NCBI RefSeq assembly: GCF_018446385.1
Contig: NC_056002.1
Span: 30,056,636 to 30,120,635 of the forward strand
From: Zingiber officinale
Taxonomy: Eukaryota > Streptophyta > Magnoliopsida > Zingiberales > Zingiberaceae
Direction: 5' to 3'
DNA length: 64,000 nucleotides
Below are positions 20,207 to 31,300 of the stretch, one piece after another; the first letter of the stretch is position 1; every line of letters begins with the position of its first letter. The translations under genes and the position numbers were made by a program. The notes under the pieces are model-generated. The model was not told the origin of the DNA. It searched no databases and saw only the letters and a list, made by a program, of their open reading frames with translations.

Positions 20207-22242
20207 ATGGATCCGAATGGAAAATCTGACGAGGATGGTCTGAAGCCAGATACGATGATTGACGGAGACGGAGAAGACGGTGATGCGATGGATCCTTCAT
20301 CCGATGACGACGAGGTGAGAGACGGGGAGGGTTCGATGCTGAAGACGTTTCCGGCGCCCTTGCCTGTGCTTTCCATGGCCACGCCTCTCTCGCGGTCCAT
20401 TCACGCGCTCGCCCTCCGGCGAGACCTTATCAGCGACATCTTCGTGTCTAACGGCCTCCTCATCTCATTCGTGCACGTAGATATTCTAGTCTCCGCTCGA
20501 AGGCTGTTCGACGAAATGCTCTCCAGGGACATCGTTTCCTGGAATGCGATGCTCTTTGGCTACTCGCAAGGCGACCACTACGAGAATTGCTTGCAATTGT
20601 ATCGGGATATGGAAGCATGTCCTGACGGCTTCCTTCCTAACGCCGTCATCGTGCTGAGCGTGTTGCAGGCTTGCTTTCAGCTCGTGAACCCAACATTCGG
20701 CTTGGAAGTTCATCGCTTTGTTGTGGAGAATAATGTCAAGATGAACCGCACCGGCTGGAATTCGATCATCTGTTTCTATACTAAGTGCGGGTGCTTGGAT
20801 TTTGCCTACCAAGTGTTCGATGAAATGGGCGATAGAGATGGTGTCACAAGCAAAGGTATGATCTTGAGTGGAGGCCAGAAGCAAAGGATCCAACTATCCA
20901 TAGCCGTGTACAACAATTCAGACGTCTGTTCTCTGGATGATCCTTTCAGCGCGGTCGATGCACACACAGGGGCGCACCTCTTCAAGGAATGTTTGATGAC
21001 ACTGCTGTCCAGCAGGACTGTCTCGCATCAATTGGAGTTTTTAGCTGTGCGGCGATTCTTCCTGCCTCCTGAAGATAAAGCTGTTCTTGGATTCTCGGAA
21101 TGGGTTGCTGCTGCTTTTAGAAAAGCATCGATTGGGAATGCAGTATCTCATGTTGCAGAGGGAAGAGCAAATGCACTACATAAAGTGAACCTTTCATCTT
21201 TACAAAGCCAGCTAGGTTCTTTAGCTGCGAATTCTTCTTTGCATTGGTGTTTCAACAACTTCAGCAAAGTCTGTATATATGTGCAAACTACTGCTTGACC
21301 AGGCTAGGAGTGTGCTATCTGAGGTCTTTGCTGGATGCTCGCAAAAGCTAGGTCCTTATTGGGAGTGGATACAAGAAGTTGCCACTATATTAGTAACAAG
21401 GCACATCCTTCAGCGTTTGTATGATCTGCTGGAGCAAGAGAAGTCTTTTACCCTCCAAGAAATACATTCTAAAGAGAGAATGATATCTCTTGTAAAAGAG
21501 CTTAGCAAGAAAGGACAAAGGCATAGAGCTATTGTTATCTTACATCAGTTGATTGACGATGCTCATCAAGAAAAGAGGCAATTCCTAAGTGGTAAGCTCC
21601 ATAATCTTTCAAAGGCTCTTGCTGTTGAAGAAACAGAGAATAACTATAATAATGAAGAAGGATTAGTTGAGGAGACTCAGACTTCAAGGACATATGCTGG
21701 AAACCAATGTGAATTGGTGTCAGCTGTCAAAGTTCAGAAAGATACACGTTCTTTACAAGAAAAAAGATGTTGCTGAAGCTTCGAAGCTTGAAGAAAGATA
21801 TAATTTGAAACCTGGGCTTCCTCAGGAGGATGGCAATATTGACTATGCATGTGACTTTTTGGGGAGTCAAGCTTGTCTTACAGTATCTGGCCAGCTTCAG
21901 GTGGAGACATATGCTTGTGCTCTTGGAAACGTGTATACCTTTGGACCAACTTTTCGAGCAGAACACTCCCACATATCGCGGCATTTGGCTGAATTTTGGA
22001 TGGTTGAGCCAGAGATAGCATTTGCCAATCTGGAGGATGTGGAGATCGACGTGTTGGAGTGGTTCCAGACTGTGATGGAGTACGCCATCACACGGACCGC
22101 CTTCAGGAGAATTTTTGAAGACGGTAAGGTCGTGTTCAATCTGCAGACTCAGCAGATGGCCTTTGCGGCAAAAGCTTTCCGTAATATATTCAACCCTGGC
22201 TATAGATTTTTGACTGATGCAGGAGGATTATCTTTTTACTAG
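20207..22242 (+). pseudogene. Chimeric pseudogene: PPR + ABCC transporter + spatacsin + AsnRS fragments
   Basis: A nearly open, intron-free stretch made of pieces of unrelated host genes in one orientation. 20207-20340: acidic start of unknown origin. About 20384-20845: PPR repeats (SARRLFDEMLSRDIVSWNAM, FGLEVHRFVVEN, YTKCGCLDFAYQVFDEM), close in plan to Arabidopsis At2g37310. About 20858-21043: half of an ABCC nucleotide-binding domain with the signature LSGGQKQRIQ and Walker B LDDPFSAVDAHTG but no Walker A. About 21060-21660: C-terminal region of a spatacsin (SPG11)-like protein (PPEDKAVLGFSEW, LLDQARSVLSEVFAG, EKRQFLSGKLHNLSKA), with one frame change near 21230. About 21763-22038: asparaginyl-tRNA synthetase ([49 protein letters not shown]) with another frame change near 21760. 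The last 65 codons are unassigned. No piece is complete enough to work. It resembles gene-fragment capture by a transposon or a composite retrocopy; I found no convincing element ends. Confidence 0.8.
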
Positions 22243-23233
22243 TTTGATTAACTTTTAGATTTTTAAATATTTAAGGGTTTTTTTTTGGTATTTAGAGTGT
22301 TTTTAGTAATTTTTACCGTTTGGTAATTTTCGGTACTTTTGGTATTCAAGTATTTATCGTCATTTTTATTTATTTTTTTAGTATTTTTAGATTTTGAGTA
22401 CTTTAAGAGATTTTCGGATTATGAGTATTTTTTTTATTAGGATTCTTTTCTTTCTTTATAATAAAATCGGAATTGTTAATAATTTTCTTTTTATTTTAGA
22501 ATTTCTTTTCTTAAGATTCTTTATAAGCTTAGAATTAAAGTCTATATATCTAGATTTCTTTTCTTTTTTCCTTTCTTTAACTCTTAGGTTTGAATCTATA
22601 TATTTCTTTAAATCTTAGGTTTGAATCTATATATAAGAGTTTTATTTAGTTATTTAAAAACAATCTTCTATTATTGAATAATATTTCTTTTATGAAAAAA
22701 ATCTGGAGATTTTCTCTTTTCGTTAGTCCACAGGATAATCGTCATCCCACCCAACGTCACTTTTCTAATGCGCCTGCGTGTGACTCAATACATATACAAT
22801 TTTTTTATTTATTTTTGTTAGCTCTGTAAGTAAGCTAATTAGATTTTACCTAGAGTTTAATAAGTTGAGTTATAGTCTTCAACTTAGTAAAAATTAAAAT
22901 AAAAAAAATTTTAGATGCACATATTTAAGGTGTGTAATTTTTATTTTTTTTAATTTTTATAAGATTGAAATTTAGAGTTTAGGATCTAGAGTTTAATGTC
23001 TAGGATATAATATTTAAGATGTGTAATTTTTTGAATTTCTTTTAAAAATTTAATATTTAAAATTTAGGATATAATATTAATAATTAAAAAAAATAAAAAA
23101 AGCAACGCTTGGGTCACCTAGATCAATTCCAGACAAGTACCCAGTCGCATACTAAAAGTTGGGTAGGAGATATATATACGGTGCCTCTCACACAGGGAGG
23201 TGCCTCGAATGATCGAATGCGCCTCCCTGCAAG

Positions 23234-23288
<55 letters not shown>

Positions 23289-23559
23289 CATTTTCCACAA
23301 ATATTTTGAAAATTGACTTCTGAATATATAAACTATTTCAAATTTACCTGGGGAAACACATACCCGAATTATAAAAAGGAAATGTTTATCTGAACAAACA
23401 ATTGGGTGGATCGATGTGGAATGTAATTTTGCACATTTAGTTAGCAGAACCCCTTTGAGAATGCAAATTTTTATGAAGAGAAAGCGGGGGGAAAAGGAGG
23501 GAAAAAATGGGAAACATGCTCTCCAGCATTGGGTCTGAGGGAGATGTGACTGGGGTTGT
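22243..23559. other. Intergenic, very AT-rich, no gene
   Basis: T-rich low-complexity DNA to 23100. A short inverted repeat pairs CTCTCACACAGGGAGG with CCTCCCTGCAAGAGAG at about 23183-23238, next to an (AT)n tract at 23240-23287. The stretch 23290-23559 is the likely 3' untranslated end of the oxidoreductase gene. Confidence 0.5.
23240..23287. repeat. (AT)n microsatellite
   Basis: About 24 uninterrupted AT units, seen directly. A small GC-rich hairpin (about 23183-23238) sits against its left edge. Confidence 0.9.
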
Positions 23560-26500
23560 TCAGGCAACTTCTAAAACCACCTTCCCTGGTACACGTCTCT
23601 TTTGCTTCACCTCATGGGCCTTTTGCACTTCTGCAATGGGAAATACCTTATCTACTGGAATTTTCAGCATCCCTGCTGTTGACAGTCGGCGAATCTCATG
23701 TAAACCTTCGGCGTCCGCCCTCATGTATGTCCACCAGTAATCTGATTAACATGATCAGATTGTGTCATTCAGTTACCTAAATGGAAGTCCTAAATTTCAA
23801 ACACTTGCATGAAAGGAACAGCAGTAATAGTTGATAAAAGAGAGCTTTTATCTTGAGAATCCATTAAGTGGGGAACAGTGTGATAAAAGTAACTAAAATC
23901 ATCTAAAAGTTGCCAGCTGATAGAAGCATAATGTTTGGAGCTATCTTCTAATGGATTCAATTCAATTCTGATGCAAGAGGAGTTGGTTGCACCCAGTCTG
24001 CAGTACAATTACTTTGTTTATTTGTGTTAAAAAAAAAGTGTTTTCAAGACCATTGAAGAATTAATGATCATATAGCAACCCCTTTAATACTATCTCAAAC
24101 AAGAAATACAATGATAAATACACTTCACAAGAATATAGCATCAAAATTAACCTATATAAAAATGTAATCCTTTTCCTTTCGGGCATTGGTTTAGTAATTA
24201 AATGTGTCCAGATGAGAAAAAGAAAAATGCCTTTGTACCTATTCCATGAGAATATCTGTATTGGAGTTGCTTCTTTAGCAAAATAGCTGTTGCAGCAGGC
24301 AAACCGATCGGTAATCCATACCGATCTGCCAAGGAAGCTGCTTCACCCTATAATATTAAAAAGAGATGCGCTTCAATACAACAGCATAAAGACAAGAGCA
24401 ACAGGACAAAGTGTTGTCTGAAGGAGTTAAAAATGATAATGATTCAAATAAATATTTCTCAGATGTCAACCTGCAGCGTCATATAATGTCCACCTTTCCT
24501 CAAAAGATTGATGCCAGTCTTCTCAGTCTCAGGTGCACCTATGGTATCAAGAACAACATCAAACTGTCCTTTAATTGCATTCTCTATGTCCTGCAAATGC
24601 ATCGCAGCATGATATCTCATGAGTATTGGATGGGAACATAGTGATGGTAAACACATATGAATATAAAGAGTGCCCTTACCTCAGCAGTATAATCAATGGC
24701 CTGTTCAGCACCAACTGATAATACTCGGTCAATACTCTGGCTTCCACATGTAGTAGAAACACTGCAGCCGGCAGCTACTGCAATCTGAATTGCAGCTAGA
24801 CCAACTGCTCCTCCCCCGCCAATCACTAAGACTCTTTGTCTGATAAGAGGATAGAATTAAAAAAAAAAGATGATTATGTAAACAAACTGTGGATTCCTAT
24901 TAAAAAGGCATATCATTTGACGAGCATTTAGATATTTAAGTTTGTTGATCTTGAAAGCACGTTGTACAGAAAACACACGCCATGCCACAAGTTCAGTTAG
25001 AAGAGAACAAGGGTAGAAAGAATTTCTGAAGCAATCATAATTGGATTCAAATGAAATGAACTGTTTAGACTATCACGTTTCTTTGCCAAACTATTATCCT
25101 CACATTTCTGATACATTGCCAGATCTTTCCATGCATCAAAAGAAATAAACTTATACGAGCACAAATTGTTAAAAAGAACAAACAACATAAAAGTATTAAA
25201 GCTAATACTGCAAAACAGGTCAGGTAAAGAAAATTGTCATTCTACTAATGTAAATAGCAATCCTTTTAACATGCCAAAAGGACATTATAAAATTGACATT
25301 TGCTTCTGAAAAGATCAGAAGAATGAAACTGAACATACCCATCAGTTATTCGAGCTGTGCTTTTCAAGGCACGCCATGCTGTCAAGGCAGCAAATGGAAT
25401 AGCACTAGCTTCCTGTACAATCACAAAGTCCTCAAAGAATGAATCAACAAGTCTATTAGATTCCAAGTTATTCACATCTGACTTAGAATAGAGCAATCTT
25501 GAATCAGTTTTGACAAAGATCACATTACTGCTAAGAGATCCATAAATAAAATTCACCTACTCATACCGGCAAAAGACACAAGTCCCCATGCTACTTCGCT
25601 GGGGAGCTCTATATATAGACTTAACAAAGAGAAGATACACTGGTTTCAGACTATTAAAACCTAAGATGTAACCTTAATATGCTAATGAGTAAAAACAAAC
25701 TAGATTGTATATACTGCAGCACAAGATTCAAGCTTAGCAAATGTCAGGAGGAAGAACATTCTTCGAGTATAAAATCATTAATTATTCCAACCAGTGAACA
25801 TAGAGAAACAATAAACAAACAAAAGTTACTTCAAATGAGAGAGTTTTCCATACACCATTCAATACTTAGTGTATAATATAACACCTACAAGATCAGGATC
25901 ATAAAGCAACGATGACTCATCATAAATAGAGATAGAGAAGCTAGATTGTTCTGGTGCTAGAAAAGTAAAGATGATAGCCAAAAAAAACATGTATATTGGT
26001 TAATTGTTGTTGGAACAATCTTTTCTAGTAGAGAAAAGATGAAAATACGATAGAAGTTCTTTCTACCCTTAGTAAGAGTTTGTTTGTATTCGTTCAATAC
26101 ACACAAGGTTAATTAAATGAACAAGCTGGAACAACTTGTTAAACTAAATGAACAATGGATACATATGTATTCAACTCGTTAATGTTCATGAATCAAAAAT
26201 TATGAACTTTTTGTGAACAATGTTCATGAACAAAGTTTGTGAACCATGTTTATCAATAAACTCTTATCAACATGATAAATAAACAAAAAAAAAAAAAAAT
26301 AAACAAACAAACTTCTATTATCAAGCTCAATAACGAACTAAACAAGCTTTAAAATGTAAAAGTTTCAAACAATCAAACAAGTTTAAATTGAGAGCTTGAT
26401 AATATCTAAACGAACCAAGCTCATAAAAAAGAAACTAAGCCAAGCTTAATCAACCATTTCAATGGCTTGGTTCATTTTAGCTCAACTTGGCTCAGTTACC

Positions 26501-27328
26501 TTACCAAACAAGCTTGAATACCACAAAACTTGGCTCAGCTCAGCTCGTTTACAACCCTATTTACAATTACTAACTATATAAATGTTGATTAAAGTTTCAG
26601 AATAGCTCATCAAAAGATTCAAGATCTTATTCAATCAGAAAACAGGCAGGTGATAAAGATCATCGAAAATAAATCATGGAGTATCAACCATCCAAACCAT
26701 GTCGACATACCACATGAGTTATTGAAGCTGGTTTGACTGTCAGCTCGTCCTCTGAGAGAATGGCGTAATCCGCATAAGTACCTCTCACAGCCGTTGGGTG
26801 TAGTGCTCCAAACACTTCTTGACCAACATCTAATGAAGAAACGGAAGCTCCTACGGCTGCAACTTCACCGCTAATATCCCGACCAAGAATTATCGGCAAC
26901 AGTGGTTCAAATATACAACGACCATAACCACATCGCATCTGGCAATTATACGAATTATGAAATCCCACGAAAATTATTCAGTTGAAATCGAACCACTTCT
27001 GAGCTCACATTAAGGAAAACAATTGGGTTTCGCTCTGACAAAGATGTATTCTTTGATCGGGGAGGTGAAAGATTCAAGAACTCACCCGCAAATCCAAGGG
27101 GTTGATGGAGACGGCGCGGGCGCGGACGAGGACCTCCCGCGGCTTCAGATCGGGGACGGCGACGTCCGAGCGCACCTCAAGAACCTCGGGCCCGCCGAAC
27201 CGAGGTAACAGGACGGCCCGGCACGAGGTCGCGGAGGCCGAAGTGGAGGCGGGGCGGAGGCCCATCGGTAGCCTCCTGGCGGCGACGATCCCGCGGCCTC
27301 CTAGCCGCCACACGGTGGCTATTCCCAT
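23560..27328 (-). CDS. Mitochondrial RTN4IP1-like NAD(P)H:quinone oxidoreductase (zinc-binding ADH superfamily)
   Basis: Seven exons on the minus strand: 27086-27328, 26711-26938, 25339-25412, 24680-24839, 24471-24590, 24239-24347 and 23560-23741. All introns have GT/AG ends and phases agree, giving 371 codons plus TGA. Residues 1-38 are Arg/Ala-rich without acids, as in a mitochondrial presequence. Residues 40-165 are the GroES-like domain (RAVLLPRFGGPEVLEV, GRDISGEVAAVG, GQEVFGALHPTAVRGTYADY). The Rossmann part carries VLVIGGGGAVGLAA (189-195 GGGGAVG), DVVLDTIGAPETE and a C-terminal HEVKQKRRVPGKVVLEVA. It aligns along its length with Arabidopsis At3g15090. Catalytic-zinc cysteines are absent, as in quinone-oxidoreductase members. 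Human RTN4IP1 acts in mitochondrial coenzyme Q synthesis; the plant role is inferred. I chose ATG 27328 because the presequence starts there; an in-frame ATG at 27472 would add 48 Pro-rich residues. Intron 2 (1.3 kb) holds a repeat insertion. Confidence 0.93.
26085..26567. mobile_element. Dispersed repeat inside intron 2 of the oxidoreductase gene
   Basis: About 0.48 kb made of GTTCATGAACA-type words and ending CTCAGCTCAGCTCGTTTACAACCC, the signature of a common plant non-autonomous repeat (from memory). No ORF. The ends and class are not certain; it does not touch the splice sites. Confidence 0.4.
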
Positions 27329-28329
27329 TATGCCGACAGCGGATCGAAGCGGCGGCGGGGGCGAGGGAGGGCGGCCAAGGTTGGGACTTGGGAGGGAAGA
27401 GTGCAGCGTATTTGTGGAGTGAGCAGGGCGGCGTGGAGGAATGGGACGGCGATGTGTGAGCTTCTCGTCCACGCACGCTTCCGGTTCGGTCCGTTGGGTT
27501 GGAAATGGACCGGATCGGATCGGATCGGATCGGCATGTAAAAAAACGCTCGAACCGATGCGATTTTTTTCGTTCATTTTGCCTCCTTAAAATTTCCTCAT
27601 ATCCAAAATACTAGAAAAAAAAACACTAATAATATAAATAGACAATATAAATGGACATATTTGTTTTTCTATTTTTTAAATTTTTAAGAGCATTAATCTA
27701 TGAAAATTAAAAGGTATCTAAATTATCAAAATCATAAAAAAAAACACCCTTATTTTTTAAGTTAAAAGATGCATTATATTTTTTTAATTAAAATTGTATA
27801 ATAGGAATTAAGTACTTTTATATCAAATAATTTTAATCAAATTTAAATAATTTTTACTAAATTGAAAAAAATAAATATAAAAATATTTTATTTATAAAGT
27901 ACTTTTACTCATTTGAAATCCACATAACAATAATAAAAGAATTAGAATTTAAATCCTACATGAAATTTCTAAGACTAATGGAGTGGAATCTAATCTAGAT
28001 TATAAAAATAAATAAATAAAAAGATATATGGTATCTTTGGTTCAAAGTACTTAACAAAAGTATTTCAAACTAAATGGACCTTGCTGCAACTAGTTGGGTT
28101 TTTTCATTTTAACCCTCAGCGAACAAAATGAAAATATTGAGCCATTCGAATGGGGCCAGATATATGGAATTCCACTCCATTCGAATTCCCTAACGGGGTG
28201 GAAGAGGACGGCTTGTTCCCAGTAGGGAAAGCGGCTTCTAGGGTTTCGGTGAGCGGCTAAGCAATCGCGGTCGTCATCAGCCGAATTCCTTGATATCTTC
28301 GATCTTGATCCGGATCTTCACAGTCGATC
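27329..28329. promoter_or_regulatory. Shared upstream region of two divergent genes
   Basis: About 1.0 kb between the oxidoreductase start (27328, leftward) and the PDAP1-like start (28330, rightward). GC-rich next to each gene, with four GGATC units at 27511-27532, and AT-rich at 27590-28080. The stretch 28190-28329 looks like the PDAP1-like leader (GCGGCTTCTAGGGTTTCGG). No clear TATA for either gene. Whether it acts as a bidirectional promoter is inference from spacing only. Confidence 0.4.
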
Positions 28330-31300
28330 ATGGGGAGGGGCAGGTTCAAGGCCAAGCCCACCGGCCGCAGAAACTTTTCCACCCCCGAAGAGATGGGTGA
28401 TGCTCTCTAGTCCCGCCTACGTTTGCGGGGGGTTTTTTTTTTTTCTCGTTTATGTTCGGATGTTGACAATATTTACTTGGTTTGTGCCCTAATTCCTCGA
28501 TGCACTGTTTCCTGCCTGCACATGAACAATTGCTCGATCCGATAGTGGCGTGGGCTAGTGAGGCCATGTAGTCTGCAAATCACATATTTTGCTTTGATGG
28601 TACCCTAATTAGTTGAGGTCAACGTACTATCCGGGAAGTTAGATTGGCAATTTAGCACCTGACTGAATCGCTGTTTATCGGGGTTGAGTGTGATCGATGA
28701 GAGAGTTTGGTTAAACTTTTGTTTTCACTCCTATCGTTCTGTTTCTCGCACAATGTTCTGAAGTAACTAATGAAATATTCATGTTAGATATATATGTGCG
28801 CAGAATCTGGAAAACATTATGGAAACTAATCAAGAATTCATGTAATTCTAAATTAATTCTGTTTAAGTACCACAGACTAGAAGTGAGTTTGAAGTGAAGG
28901 ATTGTGAAGAAATGGATAGGACATGGTTTTCTGCAGATGATTTGTTTTTCATTTTTCACATTAAAGTTTTCCTGAAATAGTGCTAGGGATATAAATAGAT
29001 CTGTAGGATATTCAGTTTGGGTATTTCACACTATCACAACACATGATGTGTTTCTGGAGTCCCTTCTTCCTGAACAAATGTGGTTTTAGGACATCTCGTA
29101 CATCACTTTCTTTCCAATTCAAATTATTATACAGTGGGATAATTGACCAGATAATATATGCTGTTTGAGTGGGTCTGCAACTTCACTTAGCTCATCTATT
29201 TGTCTTTTGGTTTCTTGATATTCTTCACCAATACTAGTATGAAATGCCTTATACTGGAGTTTGAAGAGATTTTGTAGTATGAAATTAAGATGCTTTCCTT
29301 TTATATGTTGCTCTTAAATAATTATTTTTAGTCAGGATATCTTTAGGTTGTCAGTGGATTCTTTCCTGTGTGCCTGAGATCAGCAAAAATTTAGTTATTG
29401 TAAGGATCAAATAGCTGGGGAAAGGGTATCTTACATATAGTAGAAGACTTTGATTGAATGTTTCTGTTTTTATATGCTCCCAGCTTCTCTGTCTGACATG
29501 TTTTAACCATTCAATGAAATCGCAGCTTCTGGTTCGTCAGCTCGCCCTCGCACCTTTAAACAGGTTGGCTGTTATTTCAGCTTGTTGAATGAGGATAATG
29601 CCTTCTATTTTCTATGGAAAATCTTGGATGTAGCAATTATTTAATTGGTCTCCTATTGCATTTCTCATATAAAGATACTCATCCTTTGTCCCTGTACAAT
29701 TATTTGAATGTTATTTACTGATTGTTTTTTCTTTTTACATCAATTTTGCTAGAAGGTAGCTCGTTTCAATAACTCTGAATAGAGACGCTTTACTTCTTGG
29801 TTGCTCAACAGATTTATGAGTATGTATAAAATTATTCAACACATAACGAGTAATAAAAATATGCATCAATTGATTCAGCTTTTCCAGTCGCACAGGCTTT
29901 TCTATTCAGTTCTTGTGTTTGTAAGCCCCTTGTTTCCAGTCAGAGAAGGGTTAGATGAGAACAGTAACAAAAAAGAGGAGGCTTTGGAATTATGTGGTGG
30001 ATATAATGAAAGATGTTTATCTTTCACTGCAGTTCAAGCAGTTGATAGTTTATTCTATTATTAATATTTCTTCTCCCTTATTTTATTTTCTTTTTCTTCT
30101 CTGACTTGCTTAATTTATTGGGGAATTGCAGATTGATGTCTTTTATCCTTTTGATTCACTTTTTGTTTTTTTTTATCATATAAAAGCATATCTGGTAATG
30201 GAAAACTAGTCAGCATCAGTTTGTTTTTCACCAATTCCTTCCCCAAGAGCTATCATGGCAATCATGAACCCAAAGAAGTCATAAATTTCCTGCTATGAAT
30301 CCAGATTAAAAATTCTGGACTGTATTTATGTCTAATTTGGTGTAAAATCAGCTTCTTTAGCTGTGGGAGTGGTGTGAGAATTATCGAGGGAAAGAATTAG
30401 GTGTACCAAGGATGGTGAGACTGTGTTTAGTCAAAAGGCTCTAAAGAAAGTAAAAATTATAGATGCTGCTATCTCATATAAAGATAAGAAGCACCTAATT
30501 AGAATATCTCACTTTGGATGAATTGAACACCTTAAAAAAAGAAGAAGATGAAATTCAGTTTGGAAAAATACAATGATTCTAGATTCAGATTTGACGCAAT
30601 TACACTAATTTATTTCAAGTTGGACTTAATGATCAACATTTTTGTTAACTATACTTTATATGCTATACATGGTGGAAATGCAAATTTTGTTGAAATCTAT
30701 TTTTTAGTTGATTATTTTACTAATTGATTGCTAATCCATTAGGCTATGATGAAGGTATATTGTCAGTGAGTAAAAAAATGTCTGGTGCACATAAATTTCT
30801 GTCGTACAATTCTAATTGGTTCAGTTAAGTTTCAACTATCAGAAAATTGTGAATGGTGGGGATATTCCTAAATGTCAACTTTTATTTTTTTTTTCAAATT
30901 TTATTAACCACTGAATTTTCTAGACATTTCTCCCAAATCTCGTTTCATCAATTTATGTATATAGTCGATGGCTATTTTTCTATTTTCTGGGACTTTTAGG
31001 CTCTTGCTATTATCCTATATGTAGGATTTTTTCCCCCTTTGATGTAAGGACTAGAAATATCATTTTGACTTCTCTAGGTCCAAGTGGAAGTTGAAGATAA
31101 TGAAGAGGATGAATCTGAGGAGGAAAGTGACGACTCTGAAGATGGTACTGAGGTAACAAATTCTGTTTCTTGTTTATATATATCATTTGTTCTTCCTTAG
31201 GTACCCATTATGTGCTTTGTTATATTTTTGCATCTCTTATCACTACTGTTATATCTTTTGCAGAAAAAGAAGGGCATTCTTGACATTAGTGAGATTCAAA

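Noticed and set aside
22230-22245. CTAG at the end of the chimeric pseudogene as a Helitron 3' end
   Set aside because: There is no stable hairpin in the preceding 20 bases and no matching TC start upstream of 20207.
29801-30064. 87-codon ORF in intron 2 of the PDAP1-like gene
   Set aside because: No domain, no in-frame splice partners, and the exon set without it joins perfectly.
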